Shown piece by piece: positions 22,271 through 34,060 of a stretch of DNA of 64,000 nucleotides (position 1 is the first letter of the stretch; each line of letters begins with the position of its first letter). The position numbers and the translations under genes are program-made. The stretch comes from Ditylenchus dipsaci. Lineage: Eukaryota > Nematoda > Chromadorea > Rhabditida > Anguinidae. The DNA lies in NCBI GenBank assembly GCA_004194705.1, contig SADC01000886.1, positions 930,001-994,000 of the forward strand, written 5' to 3'. Below the pieces are notes generated by a model. The model was not told the DNA's origin, did no database searches, and saw only the letters and a list, made by a program, of their open reading frames with translations.

Positions 22271-24624
22271 TTAATCACCGCCGTCACCTCCTTGGCCGAA
22301 ATCAGTTATCGGCAAATCTACCAAATCAAATTGCGTATTATTTGCGCCATTCTTGAGTTTCTGCTTGTAGTAGTTTAAGTGCGGGTCTGCATCTACACTG
22401 CTTGGACCTTCCATGCCAAAGGCTAGCCAGTAATCGTTTTTACTAATACATTTTTGAAATTTAAAGCAATTTTGAGCTAAAAAAACTGACATGTATGGAT
22501 GCAAAGAAACCGTCTGATCCATTATTTCTTTGGCATAGGTTCCTTGATATTCAATACCTTCCTTGAACCATTTTGTATGTCGATTGTGGACTTGTTCGAA
22601 TAACCCAGTCCGCAGCTGTTCAGGCAATCCATAGAAAGCAATAGCCTGTATCGGTAAAATGTTTAAAAAATCCATATGTAAGAATAATTTTACCTCTAAT
22701 CTTTTAAGGTAATCATACGACATATAATCTTCTTCACAGTGGGCCAAAGGATTCGTCGTAGCCTTGAATATTTTTTCATTATAAAAAGCTCGTGGTTATG
22801 TTATGGTTATGTAATTCGTGGTTGTGAAAAAATGCTATCAAGTTTCAAATTCCGCTCATAACATCAAACAAATTAAACAAATCAAATCTCTATATGTCTT
22901 GAGCGAAATTTGAAACTTGATATCATTTTTTGACGTTTAAAAGCAGTTTCACATGAAAATTAACCATGCTGAACACGAATCTGCTGCCAGAGTTTTAGAT
23001 TGTGACCTTGATTTTTTTTAAAAAATTTGCCTTGGTCCCCCTGTTTTGAAAAACTCGATTTTCGTGTAAATCGTCAATTTATCCACAAAAACACGGCGAC
23101 AAACAGAAAGTGACAACACTATTAGGAAGCCACTTCAATTCTGCGTTAAATGGTATATTTTGTGTTGGAGTGCTGATAAAATTGAAAACTGTGTGCTTAG
23201 GAAAAAAAATAACCCCATCCCAGGTATTCTACATGAGAGGAATTTCAAATACCGTATAACCTCTATTACTCCCCCACACCTGACTTTGAAGACCTATATC
23301 TCAGAGCACAGTTTATATTTTGCAAAGCTGTTGATCGCATTTTCTTAACTCCACGAGTCTACCGATTATGCTTTTTGGATTTTAAATTTTCACCCAAAAT
23401 TTTGAGATTGATCTCAAATTTTTCAAATTTTGGGGGTTTGAAAATTAATCCCCACGGGGGATTAATAGAGGTTATACGATAGGTCATATCTCAAGTTTGC
23501 AGGTTTGCAAAATATTAACTTGCTCAAATTTCGACGTTAGAAACTAGAACTTGTGAACAATTGCGGTAAAAGGCCCATGATAATAGAATGTGTGTTTTAA
23601 AACCTATTATCAAAACCAAAAATGCCTCGAAAATTTGCATACCCTGTAAGCAGGCATCACTCTGACTACAAAAATGTAGAGGCTGCACTCTGGACTGACA
23701 TGCAAAAACATATCTCTAGCTATAGCTGCTGCTCCCATCAACATACTCAATTTGTGGAATTTGAGCAAATCTTCAAGTGTTAGACTTTTGGAATTATCTT
23801 TGATTTGTTCTTGTGGCTGTTGTCTTTTCTTTCGATTCCTATTGTCGCACTGTGGTTTGGGCTCAGCTTGTTTTTGATGATTGGGCAAAGAGTCATTTAA
23901 CTTTTCTCTAACTTTATGATTTCCAGTTACAGCGTCCCAGAATTTTATAAAAGGATTTTGTTTCTGTTTGAGTTCCTGCGCCAGTTGCTGATCTGCCATT
24001 CTTTGCTTGTTATTAAATTCCTAAAAGACGCGCAAATAATTAAAGCTAATTTTTTGATTATTCCAGGCAGCGAAAAGTGAGAAGTTGATTATTTTTACGC
24101 GACTTTCATGCCGCAACAGGTAAAGCGTTTTAGTTTTCTTCGCCCATGGCGAAGAAAAAGATTTGAAAAAAAAGATCTCTTAAAAAAGTCGCTGCTGCAC
24201 TTTTTGGTCACACAGTAACAATTGATTATGAACAATTTTATAACTTCTCTTGACTTAGCCGAATTTCAAAATTAAAAATTTTACTTGAATATTTGATAAA
24301 TCAACTACCTCGTTAAACTCCTTTTCTTTTTGTTCGAGTTTTTTCTGTGCCTCTTCTCGAGCTATTTTGTCCATTGGATAAAAAATGTCTAAAAGCTGTT
24401 TCCTGATACTTTCAGCATGTTTCCTTATATGCTCCATTACTTCCTTCACCACTTTGCCTTGACCAGAAAAATTAAAGTGACGTATTTTTAATGTTACTTT
24501 TTTCACTCCATCTACAATGTGAAACTCTTCTTCCACATTGTCTCTTACGAAATTTGTCAGCTCTCGGGCCGCTTTTGGTATTTGTGGTTGAAAGTCAAGG
24601 TTAGATCTACCGTTTCACTTTTTA
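22271..24624 (-). CDS. F1, member of an unrecognised four-gene tandem family
   Basis: Exons in coding order are 24624-24309, 24020-23643, 22762-22694 (69 nt), 22645-22491 (155 nt) and 22442-22271 with stop TAA. A 5' exon must exist because exon 2 starts in phase 1, but I cannot place it. Exon 2 carries TLTFNHKYQK, a slip of one missing base near 24566, then RELTNFVRDNVEEEF. Exon 3 ends with the family signature IARDMFLHVSPECSLYIFVV then RVMPAYR. Exon 4 is TTNPLAHCEEDY..YDYLKRLE; exon 5 has RHTKWFKEG and YAKEIM; the last exon has NDYWLAFGMEGPSSVDAD. It ends in an acidic-glycine tail (GQGGDGGD) and lacks the basic and hydrophobic C-terminus of F2-F4. Function unknown; the two invariant cysteines (exon 3 end, exon 4) could pair. 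Best sequence match in the window is F3. Confidence 0.75.
23249..23485. mobile_element. CCGTAT-family element in F1 intron
   Basis: Ends ATACCGTATAACCTCTATTA and the inverse TAATAGAGGTTATACG. The interior word TTTTGCAAAGCTGTT is shared with the copies at 39957-40221 and 52762-54831. The element lies in the intron between exons 3 and 4. Confidence 0.65.
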
Positions 24625-24642
24625 CTAAAATATTGAACATAA

Positions 24643-24802
24643 CTTTGAAGGACCACGGTTTTTGCGCGCAGTGGCATGTACGAAATTCCAATTGGCGGGG
24701 ACACTTTTCTTTCATCTGGCACTGTAGTCTTTCGAGTAGAGTTTGAGACGAAAGAGAAGTGTCCCCCGCCAATAAAAATTTTGCACATGCCATGGTCTTT
24801 TA
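24643..24802. mobile_element. foldback with GACCATGG ends just 5' of F1 exon 2
   Basis: Arms GGACCACGGTTTTTGCGCGC and inverse CATGCCATGGTCTTTTA, with CGGGGACACTTTTCTTTC in one arm and its counterpart in the other. It ends 19 bases upstream of the exon 2 boundary, so it is probably in the first intron. Confidence 0.65.
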
Positions 24803-25824
24803 ATAAAAACGTTTAAATTGGTTAGTTTTTTGCGGAAACCCAATGAGCTGTGTTTTTTGTGAGTATTTAAAATTTTCAATGTGTTTTAACCCCGTGTTCA
24901 CGTTTAAAATACAGCATAAATGGCAGGGCTCGGAAAATCTATTATTTAAGACTTTTATTTTAATTGTGACCCGAAGTCTTTAAAAAAATTATATTTTACG
25001 TGAAAATCTTCATTTTTCGACGCTCAAATTTCAACAAGCAATGTATAAAATGGCACTTTTTGACTGAATGTTCTTCAATTTATTAAATGTCTTTTGGTTT
25101 AAAATTTTAATTTCCGTACTTGATATATGGCCATATACTGTACTGACTGGATTTTAAATTTCATGCTAGAATTCAAACACATCGGATATCCAAAAAATTA
25201 AGGTGTTTTACAAAATCAGTATTTAAAATCTTTTTTATACCTTTTTTCAACGAATTCATGTAGTCACGACTGAAAGTAGCTGCTTGATAGCTGGATACAG
25301 ACACTCTTATAAGCATATAATCTAAATGTTGTGATTTATAGTTTTTTGTGATACAGTAAACCTGGGGTACTCCAGGTGACCGATCTTAGCGTGGCGTTTA
25401 ACCAAGGGGGCATATAACTGGAGTGTCTGTTGACTAAGGACAAGCCAACCTCAGCCAAATAAAGAATTCATAAGGTGGCGTATTACCCAGGTTTGACTGT
25501 ATTTTATAATAATAGTAAATTATCCGAAAACATTTGTCTTATTGCTAATTCAGAAAATCTCTGCTATTTTTGTCTTTAAAAAAACAAAGGAGAATATATC
25601 TAAGGCGAAAAGGATGACAGCAAAGACATAGTTGGGAACCAAAATTTTTCTTTAAAACTTAGAATTTAGAAATACAGACTGGTGCGATTTTTTCAAACTA
25701 AAAAAGCCATAATTTTAAATTTAACTTATTTATTCTAATAGAACAACAGTTTTTATTTAAACGACAGGGATAGAGTTGAAACAAGGAGCGGGTGGTAAAC
25801 CACTTTTTTGCATTTTTAACGGGT
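24803..25824. other. AT-rich stretch with a CAGTAAAC element at 25352-25501
   Basis: The 150-base element starts TACAGTAAACCTGGGGTACT and ends CCCAGGTTTGACTGTA in inverted form. This is probably upstream or first-intron sequence of F1. No exon 1 could be identified. Confidence 0.45.
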
Positions 25825-26148
25825 GTAACGGAATTTCGCAGCTAATTTTTTTCCTTGAAATTTCTTAACTTTTTTCAAAGGTAATAACACCATCATGTAG
25901 CCCTAGGATTCTAGATTCTAGTGACGTGTCATATATTGCACCATTTTTATAAAAAATTAGAACAAAAAAGTAAAAGTATGAACCAAATTATTTTTTTATT
26001 TGCTTCATACTTTTACTTTTTTGCTCAACTTTATGTGAAGATGGTGCAATAAATGACACGTCACTAGAAAAAAGAATAGTAGGGCTACATGATGGTGTTA
26101 TTACCTTTAAAAAAAGTTAAGAGAATTTCCTCCAAAATTCCGTTCTAC
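25825..26148. mobile_element. foldback with GTAATAACACCATCA arms
   Basis: Long arms pair from AACGGAATTT through AAAGGTAATAACACCATCAT and GTGACGTGTCAT. The loop is TATGAACCAAATTATTTTTT followed by its partner. Related, more degenerate units lie at about 51541-51735 and 60635-60870, recognisable by the ATTATTTTTCTNACTTGCTTC centre and a GATGGTGT end. Confidence 0.7.
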
Positions 26149-26370
26149 CATTTTTAACATAATGTCAAAAAATATTTGGACGTTGAAAAAGAGAACGACA
26201 TGTCGTCTATTAGCTATCTGCTATCCTTTTATTGAAATGCTAGTTAAAGGACCATACTTGTTGATGACAATGGCAATTTGGCAGATCCAAATGCTACTTA
26301 CTCCAAGAATGCTTTTTGAATTATGTGATGTTGGAATGTAAAAACAAAAAATTTAGTTTATGTAAGTGAC

Positions 26371-26440
26371 GCAGGTAGCTCAGTTGTTTAGCTGCGTAGT
26401 GCGGTGAATGTCGGTCTCAAGTTCGATTACAGTGTCTGTT
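26371..26440 (+). ncRNA. tRNA-like Pol III promoter region in element A
   Basis: The A box TAGCTCAGTTGTTT is followed at normal tRNA distance by a B box AAGTTCGATTACA. The acceptor stem is not convincing and the B box departs from GGTTCGANTCC at two positions, so this is a tRNA-derived sequence, not a working tRNA gene. It sits at the centre of the inverted-repeat element. Confidence 0.5.
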
Positions 26441-26698
26441 GTGTTATTTTTGATAATTTATTCTTAATACATATAAATGCTTAAAAATAATTTCGGAATA
26501 AAAAAAAGTGAGTCGCGCGCATTTGAATTTCCAAATTCCCATTGTCATCAACAAGTATGATCCTTTAAAGGGGCATGCTAGTCGCCGATGGAATATTTCA
26601 AAAGGCGGGTACCAGGTCAATTCAAAAAAGAATTATTTTCAAAAACATTTTTATTGAGTATTTTACGGGGAATAAGTAATTAAAATATTAGCATTATT

Positions 26699-26775
26699 TA
26701 ATAGCATTGGTGGCCTAGTGGTGAAGCGGCGGCGGACTGTTGAAGTCGTTCGATTCCACTGGATGTGCCATTTTT
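26699..26775 (+). ncRNA. degenerate tRNA-like core of element B
   Basis: GCATTGGTGGCCTAGTGGTG contains an A-box match (TGGCCTAGTGG), and GTTCGATTCCACTGG contains a B-box core. A better preserved copy of the same core is at 45296-45366. The spacing here is shortened by small deletions. Confidence 0.5.
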
Positions 26776-26890
26776 CATCGACTTTTCCGAAATGTCGTCA
26801 AATTAATTCTCGTTTGAATTTCGCTGGTACCCGCCTTTCAAAATATTCCCATCGCGACGAGCATGCCCTTTAAGTAGCATTTCAATAAAA

Positions 26891-27949
26891 TTTTCTTTTT
26901 AACAAAAAATAGTAAAACATTTTAAAAGTACGCGCCGGATGGAGAAGACTTAATAGTTGATACTTGGTTCACCACAGCACAATCAACAATACACGAAGAC
27001 AAACAATATGATTAAGAAAAGCACACTTGACTTTTCTTCAACCACTCGTCAGAGATTGATTATCATCCTCCAGATAGCATCCAACTTGTTTCGGTTGATA
27101 GCTGCTCAGCTTTAATTGATCAGGTCTTCGGTAGTCGGTTCGGTTGTCTTCCTTCCATCCACAACCAGGAGGCGTGCTGCTAGGCTATCTATGTTGCGGA
27201 TCTACTCTATGAGGTGCGGAGATACAGTTGCCATCCATCAAGCTGTCACTGCTGAGACCAGACGTCGAACAGTTGTTGGCTCGGAGTCGATGATTCCAGT
27301 ACTAAAACCACTTACGCCCACACAACCGTATTCCCCTCAGGGTCTTTCATACTCTTTCCATTATCGTGTGGGTGACAGTGTCCCAACCCTCATCCACAAT
27401 AAATCTATCCATGTGGACATTGCCTATTTCAAGGTTTAACTATACTATTAATAAAAACGATTTGTGATTGGCGATCTGCTCGTAGCGATCGCTCCCATCA
27501 AGGGTAGCTGCTGGGGTGATTCACCACCCACACAACGTTTTCTCCTTCAAGAGTCTTTCGCAAAATATCTCTTTCAATAAAAAAATAAAAAGAGCTCAAA
27601 ATTTTAATCACAATTTAGATTACTGTAGAACGAGGAAATAATGTTTTCAAACCCCAGGACCGACAATTCATATGGTACGAGATTTATTTCTAGAGTTTCC
27701 TTAGTTCCTCGTATGATTAAGGATTTCGCAATCCCTTATACCTTACAAAATATGCTTTTTAAAGGACGATGGGTTTTAAAGGACGATGAAATTTAAATTA
27801 TCGGGAGACACTTTTTACTCCAAAAATGTTAAAGATGTTTTTCAAATTTTTTGGCAACTTTGGGCTTTGCTAGTCAATGCTTCGAGCTTTTGAAAAGAAA
27901 ACTGATGCAAACAAAAACTAGTTCGAATTTCGGATATTTTCAGAATAAA
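26891..27949. other. GC-richer island, unexplained
   Basis: From about 27020 to 27560 the composition is noticeably less AT-rich than the surroundings. A 107-codon plus frame (27116-27439) is open but uses rare arginine-rich words and shows no domain. Two similar sentences (CACAACCGTATTCCCCTCAG and CACAACGTTTTCTCCTTCAA, each followed by GTCTTTC) hint at an old internal duplication or a retroelement remnant. I cannot assign it. Confidence 0.3.
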
Positions 27950-28292
27950 TAATAGAGATGATGATGGGTATTTTCGGTATTTTTTCAAAACACATTTTTG
28001 ACACACTTTATAAGATTATTTCTAGCTGAAAATGTTACAACTATGTGCTACTTTTCATTCCTCTATCAAATGGTACCGAAATCGGTATTTAAATACCGAA
28101 ATCGGCCAATTTAAGTATTTAGGGTCGCAGACAATTTTTTTCAGGTAAAAATACAGAAAGTGAAATAGCCATTTGATAGAGGAGTGAAAAGTAGCATACG
28201 GTTCTAAAATTTTCAGCTAGAAGTGTTTTTATAAAAGTGAGCTGAAAATGTGTTTTTAAAAAAATACCGAAAATACCGATCATCATCTCTTA
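27950..28292. mobile_element. foldback with GAGATGATGATGGGTATTTT arms
   Basis: The arms pair over about 130 bases (AGAGATGATGATGGGTATTT and inverse). The loop contains a short ACCGAAATCGGTATTTAAAT palindrome. Noncoding. Confidence 0.65.
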
Positions 28293-28377
28293 TAAAAAGT
28301 GTCCTTCGCCAACTTAAATTTGGAAATGCCGCTGCGTTGAAAAAAATTTTGGGTTGGCAACTATTTTAAAAGTTTTA

Positions 28378-31300
28378 CTAAAAAAAATTTTGGAAAATGT
28401 TCATAGCCACAGGATGACCAAGCTGTTTTAGACAACATATAAAAGAGAACGAAAAATAATATTAATTTTCGAGGTTAGCAAAACGACAAAATTTTTGGAT
28501 AACTTATTATATTTACCGCTTTCCCAACGGGTCCCGTAGGCAAAGTACTTGCTAAAAACATGGCTCCAGTTGTTGAAAATAGACCGATTCGTTCTTGGTG
28601 ACTTAAGCCTCTTTTTCTTCTTCTTCTTTTCAACGACTTTGTTTTTCGTAGCTCTGGCTTATTTTCTTTGAGCTCTTCGAGTAGCTTTGAGCACCTGCGG
28701 GTCCATATTTTGTGTGCACAAATGAAGGTATGCCTTTGAAGGCACATTTGGTATTATCACTGAAATTATTAGTATATAGCGAAGTGTGTAGCTCGTTGGT
28801 ATTGTACAATACTATTGTTATGAGCTGAGATCAGGATTTTTTGAATAAGCGCCACCGAAATTATTGATACTTCTAAAATTTAAGTGAAAAGTACCCAACA
28901 CAGGGTGTTTCTTTTTTTAAATTAAAATTGTTTTAGTCTGTAGAACTTTTTTGTTCAGGCCCTTTTAAGAAAGTCTATGCTTGTTTGAAGGCCCTCCCCT
29001 TACGATTAAGACGAAAAATTAACATACAAGTTAAAACACGAATTTCCCATAACTTTTTATTGCTTATGAACCCTCAATCTGACACCGAATTCGTGCTCAG
29101 CGTGGTCGATTTGCATGTAAAACTGCTTTTTAGGATACCACGTCACTGTCAAATTTCGAATTCCGCTCAAGACAGTAAACATTCGAATTTAAGATGTTTT
29201 TGTAAAAGATTTTTTTTTGTATTCAAAGATATTTTTGTATTCAACGTTAAAATAACCGTCAGAGTCTGGTCGTTCTTTTCGTTTCAATCATTTCGCTGTA
29301 TGTCATACTTGTTTGAAAGCTTAATTCCTGGCGGTCATTTTAGTATATTATCAGCATAGGTAGTATGACAATCATGGCGCAGCACTTGAAACTTGTGGCT
29401 ATCCAGCTGGATTTGACCATGCACAATTCGTTACCTTCTTGGCCCTTTACACCCACTTAACCCAACATTGAAGCGGAAAGGACCGGCACCATCGTGTTCA
29501 GCGAGAAATTCTGAGTCGATTCAGGCAATTACTACGCTTGGGAAGAGGAGTGTTGAGAGATGCAAAACTTAATTTACAGAATAAATTTTTAATGTAAGAA
29601 TATTGAGATATGGCTATGTGAAAAAACGAAAAATGACTGAAATTCAGGTTTCATCATTTTTTCCAATTTTGCTCATTTTTCGCAAAATTTTGGTTCTTTT
29701 CTGTTATCCGCACCACCTCTTTTTTCAATTTTTTATCCGCTTTTTCTCTATTTTTTATATATACAGGTCTTATTATAGCATGAGCAAGGAACGATCGACT
29801 CTTGGCTGATAAACACTTGCGTAGAACTTGACATAGATGTAGAGACCATTGCTGTGCCAGCTAGCCATAAGGTTTTGCACATCTTTTTCCGACTTAGATT
29901 TAGGCTTTTATTTGCATTTTTAGATTAAATTTCGAGATTTGCCAAAAGGAGAAGAGGCCAGTATCAGATTTCACCGGAAGTATCACAAAGGTCGACTCTT
30001 TCCAACAACTTCGTTATTCGATTGAATTTGCCGCGAAACAGGGAAATTTTTTGGGGGTTATCGAATGAAGGTGAAATAAGGCTTCTTATATGTCTGGTAT
30101 GAAATTTTTACTTCAGAGATGCACCAGCACTGGAAGAAGTCATCAGTCAACGAATTCATCCAGAATCGATCATAATTTGAGACATGAGGAATGGTTACAA
30201 TGGATTGGAGCAAAAATAATGTTACTCTTTTCCGTCTTACTATGAATCACAGGAAGAATTTCGTAGATCCAGAAACTGGTGCACACACCAACACTGCGGA
30301 ACTGGTGTGGCGTTCATCAAAGAACCGAAATAAGGTCCAAAGTGGTACTTTTCGTCATCATCTAGTTGCTATCTCGAAGAATTCTGGTGGAGAAATCAAA
30401 GCAAAGGGAAAGATCCATTCAATGAATTACTGAAAACATTGCTCAATTATACCCTCCGAATGTTCCCTTGATATTGCTCGTTAAGAAAGCGTTTTTTTTG
30501 TCTGCGCACGCAAAATAAATAAAGAAGAATATATTTGAATGAAGAAAAAAGAGGTGGTGCGGATAACAGAAAAGAAAAAAACAAAAATTTTTTTGAATAC
30601 TATATCTTGACAATCTTACATCCAAAAGAAATTCTGTAAGATAGATTTTTTAGCCCTGAATCTGTGCTATAACATGGACTTAAGATGTTCATGTAGCGCT
30701 TCAACATTTATCGAAATTTAAATCAAATTGTTTGACAGCTTGCCAAAAAATGTCACATTTTTAAATCGATTTTTTCACAGCTGAAATATTTTTTTCTAAA
30801 AACGAAAAAGTACGTCTTTAATAGTAATGTTAGGGCTTTCAAACAAGCATGAACTTTCTTAAAAGTGCCTGAACTAAAGTGCCTTAAAAGTGCCTGCAAC
30901 TTGTTGTTGCCTGAACAAAAAAGTTCTATAGACTAAAACAATTTTAGTTTAAAAAAAACACACTGTACATGTCTTAAACCCCGGAAAATGTGCGCAAACT
31001 CTTCATTAGTCACAACTTCCGTACGCTGGCCTACCCTCGAGCCTGAGGGCTAAGCCTAAACTTGTTGTTTCAAAAGGCAATTACAGCGATTTGAAAAGAT
31101 CAGATTCTTGGGGCGGGGAAGTTATTCTATACTAAATTATTTGAAAAAATCATGAAGATCTACAAAGGCTATAAACAGGGCTGCGAACCCAAAATCTTAA
31201 AATAAACTATATTTGACCAAACAAAGTGAGTAACACATGAAGACTACAAGAGCCCAAATAAGTAATCAAACTACACTTGTGGTGGGACGCAGTATGAGGA

Positions 31301-33105
31301 ATTTCCGCTCAGATTTGTTTATTTTTTGAAAAAGTCTTATTTTTAAAAAGAAATTTTTTTTAGTAAAACAAACATGTAAGGGTAGAGCACGGTTAGCTTG
31401 TCCATTACTCTTTTAGCATCTTCTCCTTGATAGTGCATTCCTTTGTGGAACCATCTTTTATGTCGTTCTTTGTAGCTCTCTTCTAGATTTTCTTAAAATT
31501 GTCCGGCAGTTTTTTAAAAGCTATTGCCTGAATTAAATTGATGCTGAATGCTGTCCTGTATGAACACAAACAAACCTCCACTCTATTAAGCCAATCGTAA
31601 TCATCAAAGTCGTCTTTACAGGGTTCTGGTGGATCTCTTGTACTCTGAAAATCATTTGAAATAAAAAACTGAACTTTTATAGACAAAAAATGACGATAAT
31701 AATAATAACCCAACAATTTTTTACGGGTACCTAAAACCAACTTAAAAAAAGCTGAGATTAGTACGCTTTGGCCTGAGCCTAAGCCTTAGACCCAAAGCCT
31801 AAGCCTAGCGAGAATATTTTATGTTTTTATTCATCATTGTTAATAGTCAATGCAAAATGGTTAAGTTTAGAATCCCCCACGCAGAGTGCTCAGATGGAGG
31901 AGATAACCTCATATTCGTATTTCTCGACTCCGATTTAGAAGGAAGCCAACTGTTTTTTTCAATTCTAAGCAAAAAATATTTTTTGAACCACAGTGGGTAT
32001 CATGGTTTCTAGTCGAAATTTTAAAAATTTGAATTGGCGGCAAACATTTTCAAAGAGAATAAGGGCTGTATTGAGAGGCGAAGGGAATAAAATGGGACAC
32101 TTATCACACAGGGCCCACAAACACGAAGTTTTGAACTGTTTTGGATACAGTTGAGTCTCCCATTAACATACGCCCCAAAAGTTCGTTCCCGCCTTGGGTC
32201 CAACACTTTTTTTAACCCAATTTTTTAAAATTTTGCTAGTTCTGTTTTGACAGTCTGGTCCCAAATATCGAAAGGATTTTGATTTTGCCGATCGTTTTTG
32301 CAAAAGACGATGACTTTGACATTTAAAAGGCAAAAACTCCCATTAACATACGCTTAAATCCAAAACAGGCGTATGTTAATGGGAGTTTTTGCCTTTCAAA
32401 TGTCAAAGTCATTGTCTTTTGCAAAACGATCGGCAAAATCGGAATCCTTGCGATATTTGGGACCAGTCTGTCAAAACAGAGCTAGCAAATTTGAAAAAAA
32501 ATTAGGTTAAAAAAAGTGTCGGACCCAAGGCGGGAACGAACTTTTGGGGCGTATGTTAATGGGAGACTCAAGTGTACTGGGGTCTACCACATTCAAAAAC
32601 TCTTGCACAATCAAGCTTCGACATTTCCTAATGATTTTGACTGTCTTACAAATCAATAATATGACACAAAAAGTTACCCTGTAAGCAGGCATGGCTCGGA
32701 CCAACAAAATATACTGCAAACACAGTGGACTGATTTCTTCAAACCAATCTCTTGCTATGGCTACAAGCCCCAATAATATAATCTGTCTTTCAGAGTTTAC
32801 TTTTTTTATTAGAATATCGTCCGAGTTATTGTCATTTGCACCACTTTTTTGAACATCAGAAATTTCACTTAATAATTTTTTAGCGATATTTTTTTGTGCT
32901 GTCGTTATTGACTGGATTATTGAGCTGCTTTTGTCGCTGTCAAATTTTTTCATGTGTAGTAGAACTGCTTCTTTATCTCCATCTATCAGAAGTTCCAGCT
33001 CAACGTTATCTCGAATAAATTTAGCTAGATCTCGAGCCAAGTTTTGCTTTGTCTTGTCAAATTTTATGACAATTTTAAGCTTGTCATTGTCTTCTTCTTT
33101 CCTTC
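28378..33105 (-). CDS. F2, second member of the tandem family
   Basis: Exons are 33105-32678 (family exons 2 and 3 fused, no internal intron), 31644-31576 (69 nt), 31527-31374, 28694-28517, and a probable last exon 28422-28378 ending TAG. The fused exon is intact in frame: KIVIKFDKTKQNLARDLAKF, then AIARDWFEEISPLCLQYILL and VRAMPAYR. Exon 4 is DPPEPCKDDF..YDWLNRVE; exon 5 has RHKRWFHKGMHYQG and needs one base near 31496 (AAGAAAATC) to reach the 155-nt family length. The next exon has a basic run (KRRRRKRG) followed by GLFSTTGAMFLAST, a hydrophobic Gly/Ser/Thr-rich stretch. A 2.7-kb intron before it contains the Merlin and its host element. The 5' exon is unresolved. F4 is the closest relative. 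Confidence 0.72.
29591..30622 (+). mobile_element. dead Merlin (IS1016/ISXO2-type) DNA transposon
   Basis: Inverted repeats TTTTCTGTTATCCGCACCAC (29696) and the inverse (30551) bracket a decayed transposase. The repeats extend outward to ATGTAAGA on both sides. Between them RKYHKGRLFPTT, a stop-interrupted DMRNGYNGLE and NHRKNFVDPETGAHTNTAEL match the ISXO2-like transposase pattern in order. Confidence 0.7.
29930..30433 (+). pseudogene. ISXO2-like transposase fragment
   Basis: The open part (30191-30433) reads MNHRKNFVDPETGAHTNTAE and then VWRSSKNRNKVQSGTFRHHL, the conserved C-terminal segment of the Merlin DDE domain (the family has VNHS.NFVDP.TGAHTN and a following W). The DxW block upstream is DMRNGYNGLE preceded by a TGA, so the enzyme is not functional. 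Frame changes separate the blocks. Confidence 0.7.
32151..32577. mobile_element. conserved-body, variable-end element, copy 2 (full palindrome)
   Basis: Nearly perfect 427-base palindrome. The body matches copy 1 (AAAAGTTCGTTCCCGCCTTG, GACAGTCTGGTC, TTTTGCCGATCGTTTTTG), but the terminal word is CTCCCATTAACATACGCC. That word appears four times: at both ends and twice at the centre (about 32337 and 32368). It lies directly downstream of the F2 fused exon. Confidence 0.8.
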
Positions 33106-34060
33106 CTACAAACACTTATTTAAGCTTTGAAATAAACTTGAATAAAAGCTCAAAAATAAAAAGGACTGTAGAATCGATCTGCGTACATATTCAGCAGAGT
33201 GTTTCGTCCAACCAATTGCCACTGCAATGAAAACTCAACTTGCATAAAGACAAGACATAATTTTAAAAATAAAACTTTTCAAGACAAAATAAAGCTGCAG
33301 CTAAGGCTATGACAGCTACACGGCCCTCAAAAACTGTACTTTAGTTTAATTAAAAATAAACAAAACGCCACAAATTTTGAAAAAAACTTTTTGTTGTTTT
33401 CAAACGTTTTCTGATTTTTTGCTGGTTTCGGTTGAACGAAAGAAATTTTATCAATAACACCAACAAATCAACAATTACAAGTCAAACGAATTTCCATCAA
33501 ATAAAATGTTTCTGACATAAGAGTATTCTTATATTTGCTTTAGCGTCTTCTCTCTTTCACGCAAACAGGTAACTGTTCTTTCATCACCATTTACCTTACA
33601 ATGGTCTGATTTACTTCAAAAAAACGGTCTCGACACAGTGGTACTACTGCCTGGATACTACTACCTAAGTACTACTACCTAGGCACTTCTACCAGAGTAC
33701 CGATATCTGGGCACTACCTAGGTAGCTGCTTTTCATGGGACACAAGACCTCTCAAAACTGGGGTCCTGCAAGTTTAAAAAACAATTCTTGCTTGATTTTA
33801 TTTTGAATTTTCTTGATGATTTCAAGAGTGAAGTGTCCCAAAGAGTGAAATGTCCGGAGAGTGAAATGTCCGTGTCCCACTGAAAATGTCAGGAAAATTA
33901 TGTCGGGCAAATTTATTACACTCTCTGTTAACACCACTCTATTCGAAAAAGAAAGTTTTAGCGGAGAATTTTATGTCAGAAAAAGAACAAATGTGGAAAC
34001 AACATAAGATGGCAACGAAAGATTTTAATAGAAAGTTATGGCTGGTCAGCAATTTCCGGC
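33106..34060. other. spacer between F2 and H2B
   Basis: It should contain the unplaced first exon of F2; a minus ATG near 33244 opens a 31-codon frame, but no donor is convincing. At 33620-33735 there are repeated ACTACTACCTAGG words, and at 33825-33880 a short tandem of GAGTGAAATGTCC. No other gene is seen. No histone 3' stem-loop is seen downstream of H2B. Confidence 0.4.

Larger units (their letters stand above)
26227..26890. mobile_element. two adjacent inverted-repeat elements with tRNA-like cores inside one outer repeat
   Basis: Element A (26244-26568) has arms AAAGGACCATACTTGTTGAT and inverse. Element B (26567-26872) has arms AAAGGGGCATGCTAGTCGCC and inverse. The outside of the pair is an inverted repeat: TTTTATTGAAATGCTAGTTA on the left and its near-exact inverse on the right. 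A and B abut at a shared CCTTTAAAGG. Neither has a reading frame. Confidence 0.7.
28899..30967. mobile_element. inverted-repeat element with ACAGGGTGTTT ends, hosting a Merlin remnant
   Basis: Left end ACACAGGGTGTTTC then AAATTGTTTTAGTCTGTAGA; right end is the inverse, AAACACACTGTA, with CTTTCTTAAAAGTGCCTG. A shorter copy at 46491-46911 has the same arms and none of the interior, so the 2-kb size here comes from insertion of the Merlin unit at 29591-30622. The whole nest lies in the intron of F2. Confidence 0.65.

Noticed and set aside
28985..29359. 124-codon plus-strand frame
   Set aside because: It runs from the arm of the inverted-repeat element through the CAGCGTGGTCGATT motif; composition is Phe/Ser-rich low complexity and it has no splice partners.
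31750..31810. Interstitial telomere (GCCTAA / TTAGGC words here and at 47195-47225)
   Set aside because: Only two or three imperfect hexamers at each site, no array.
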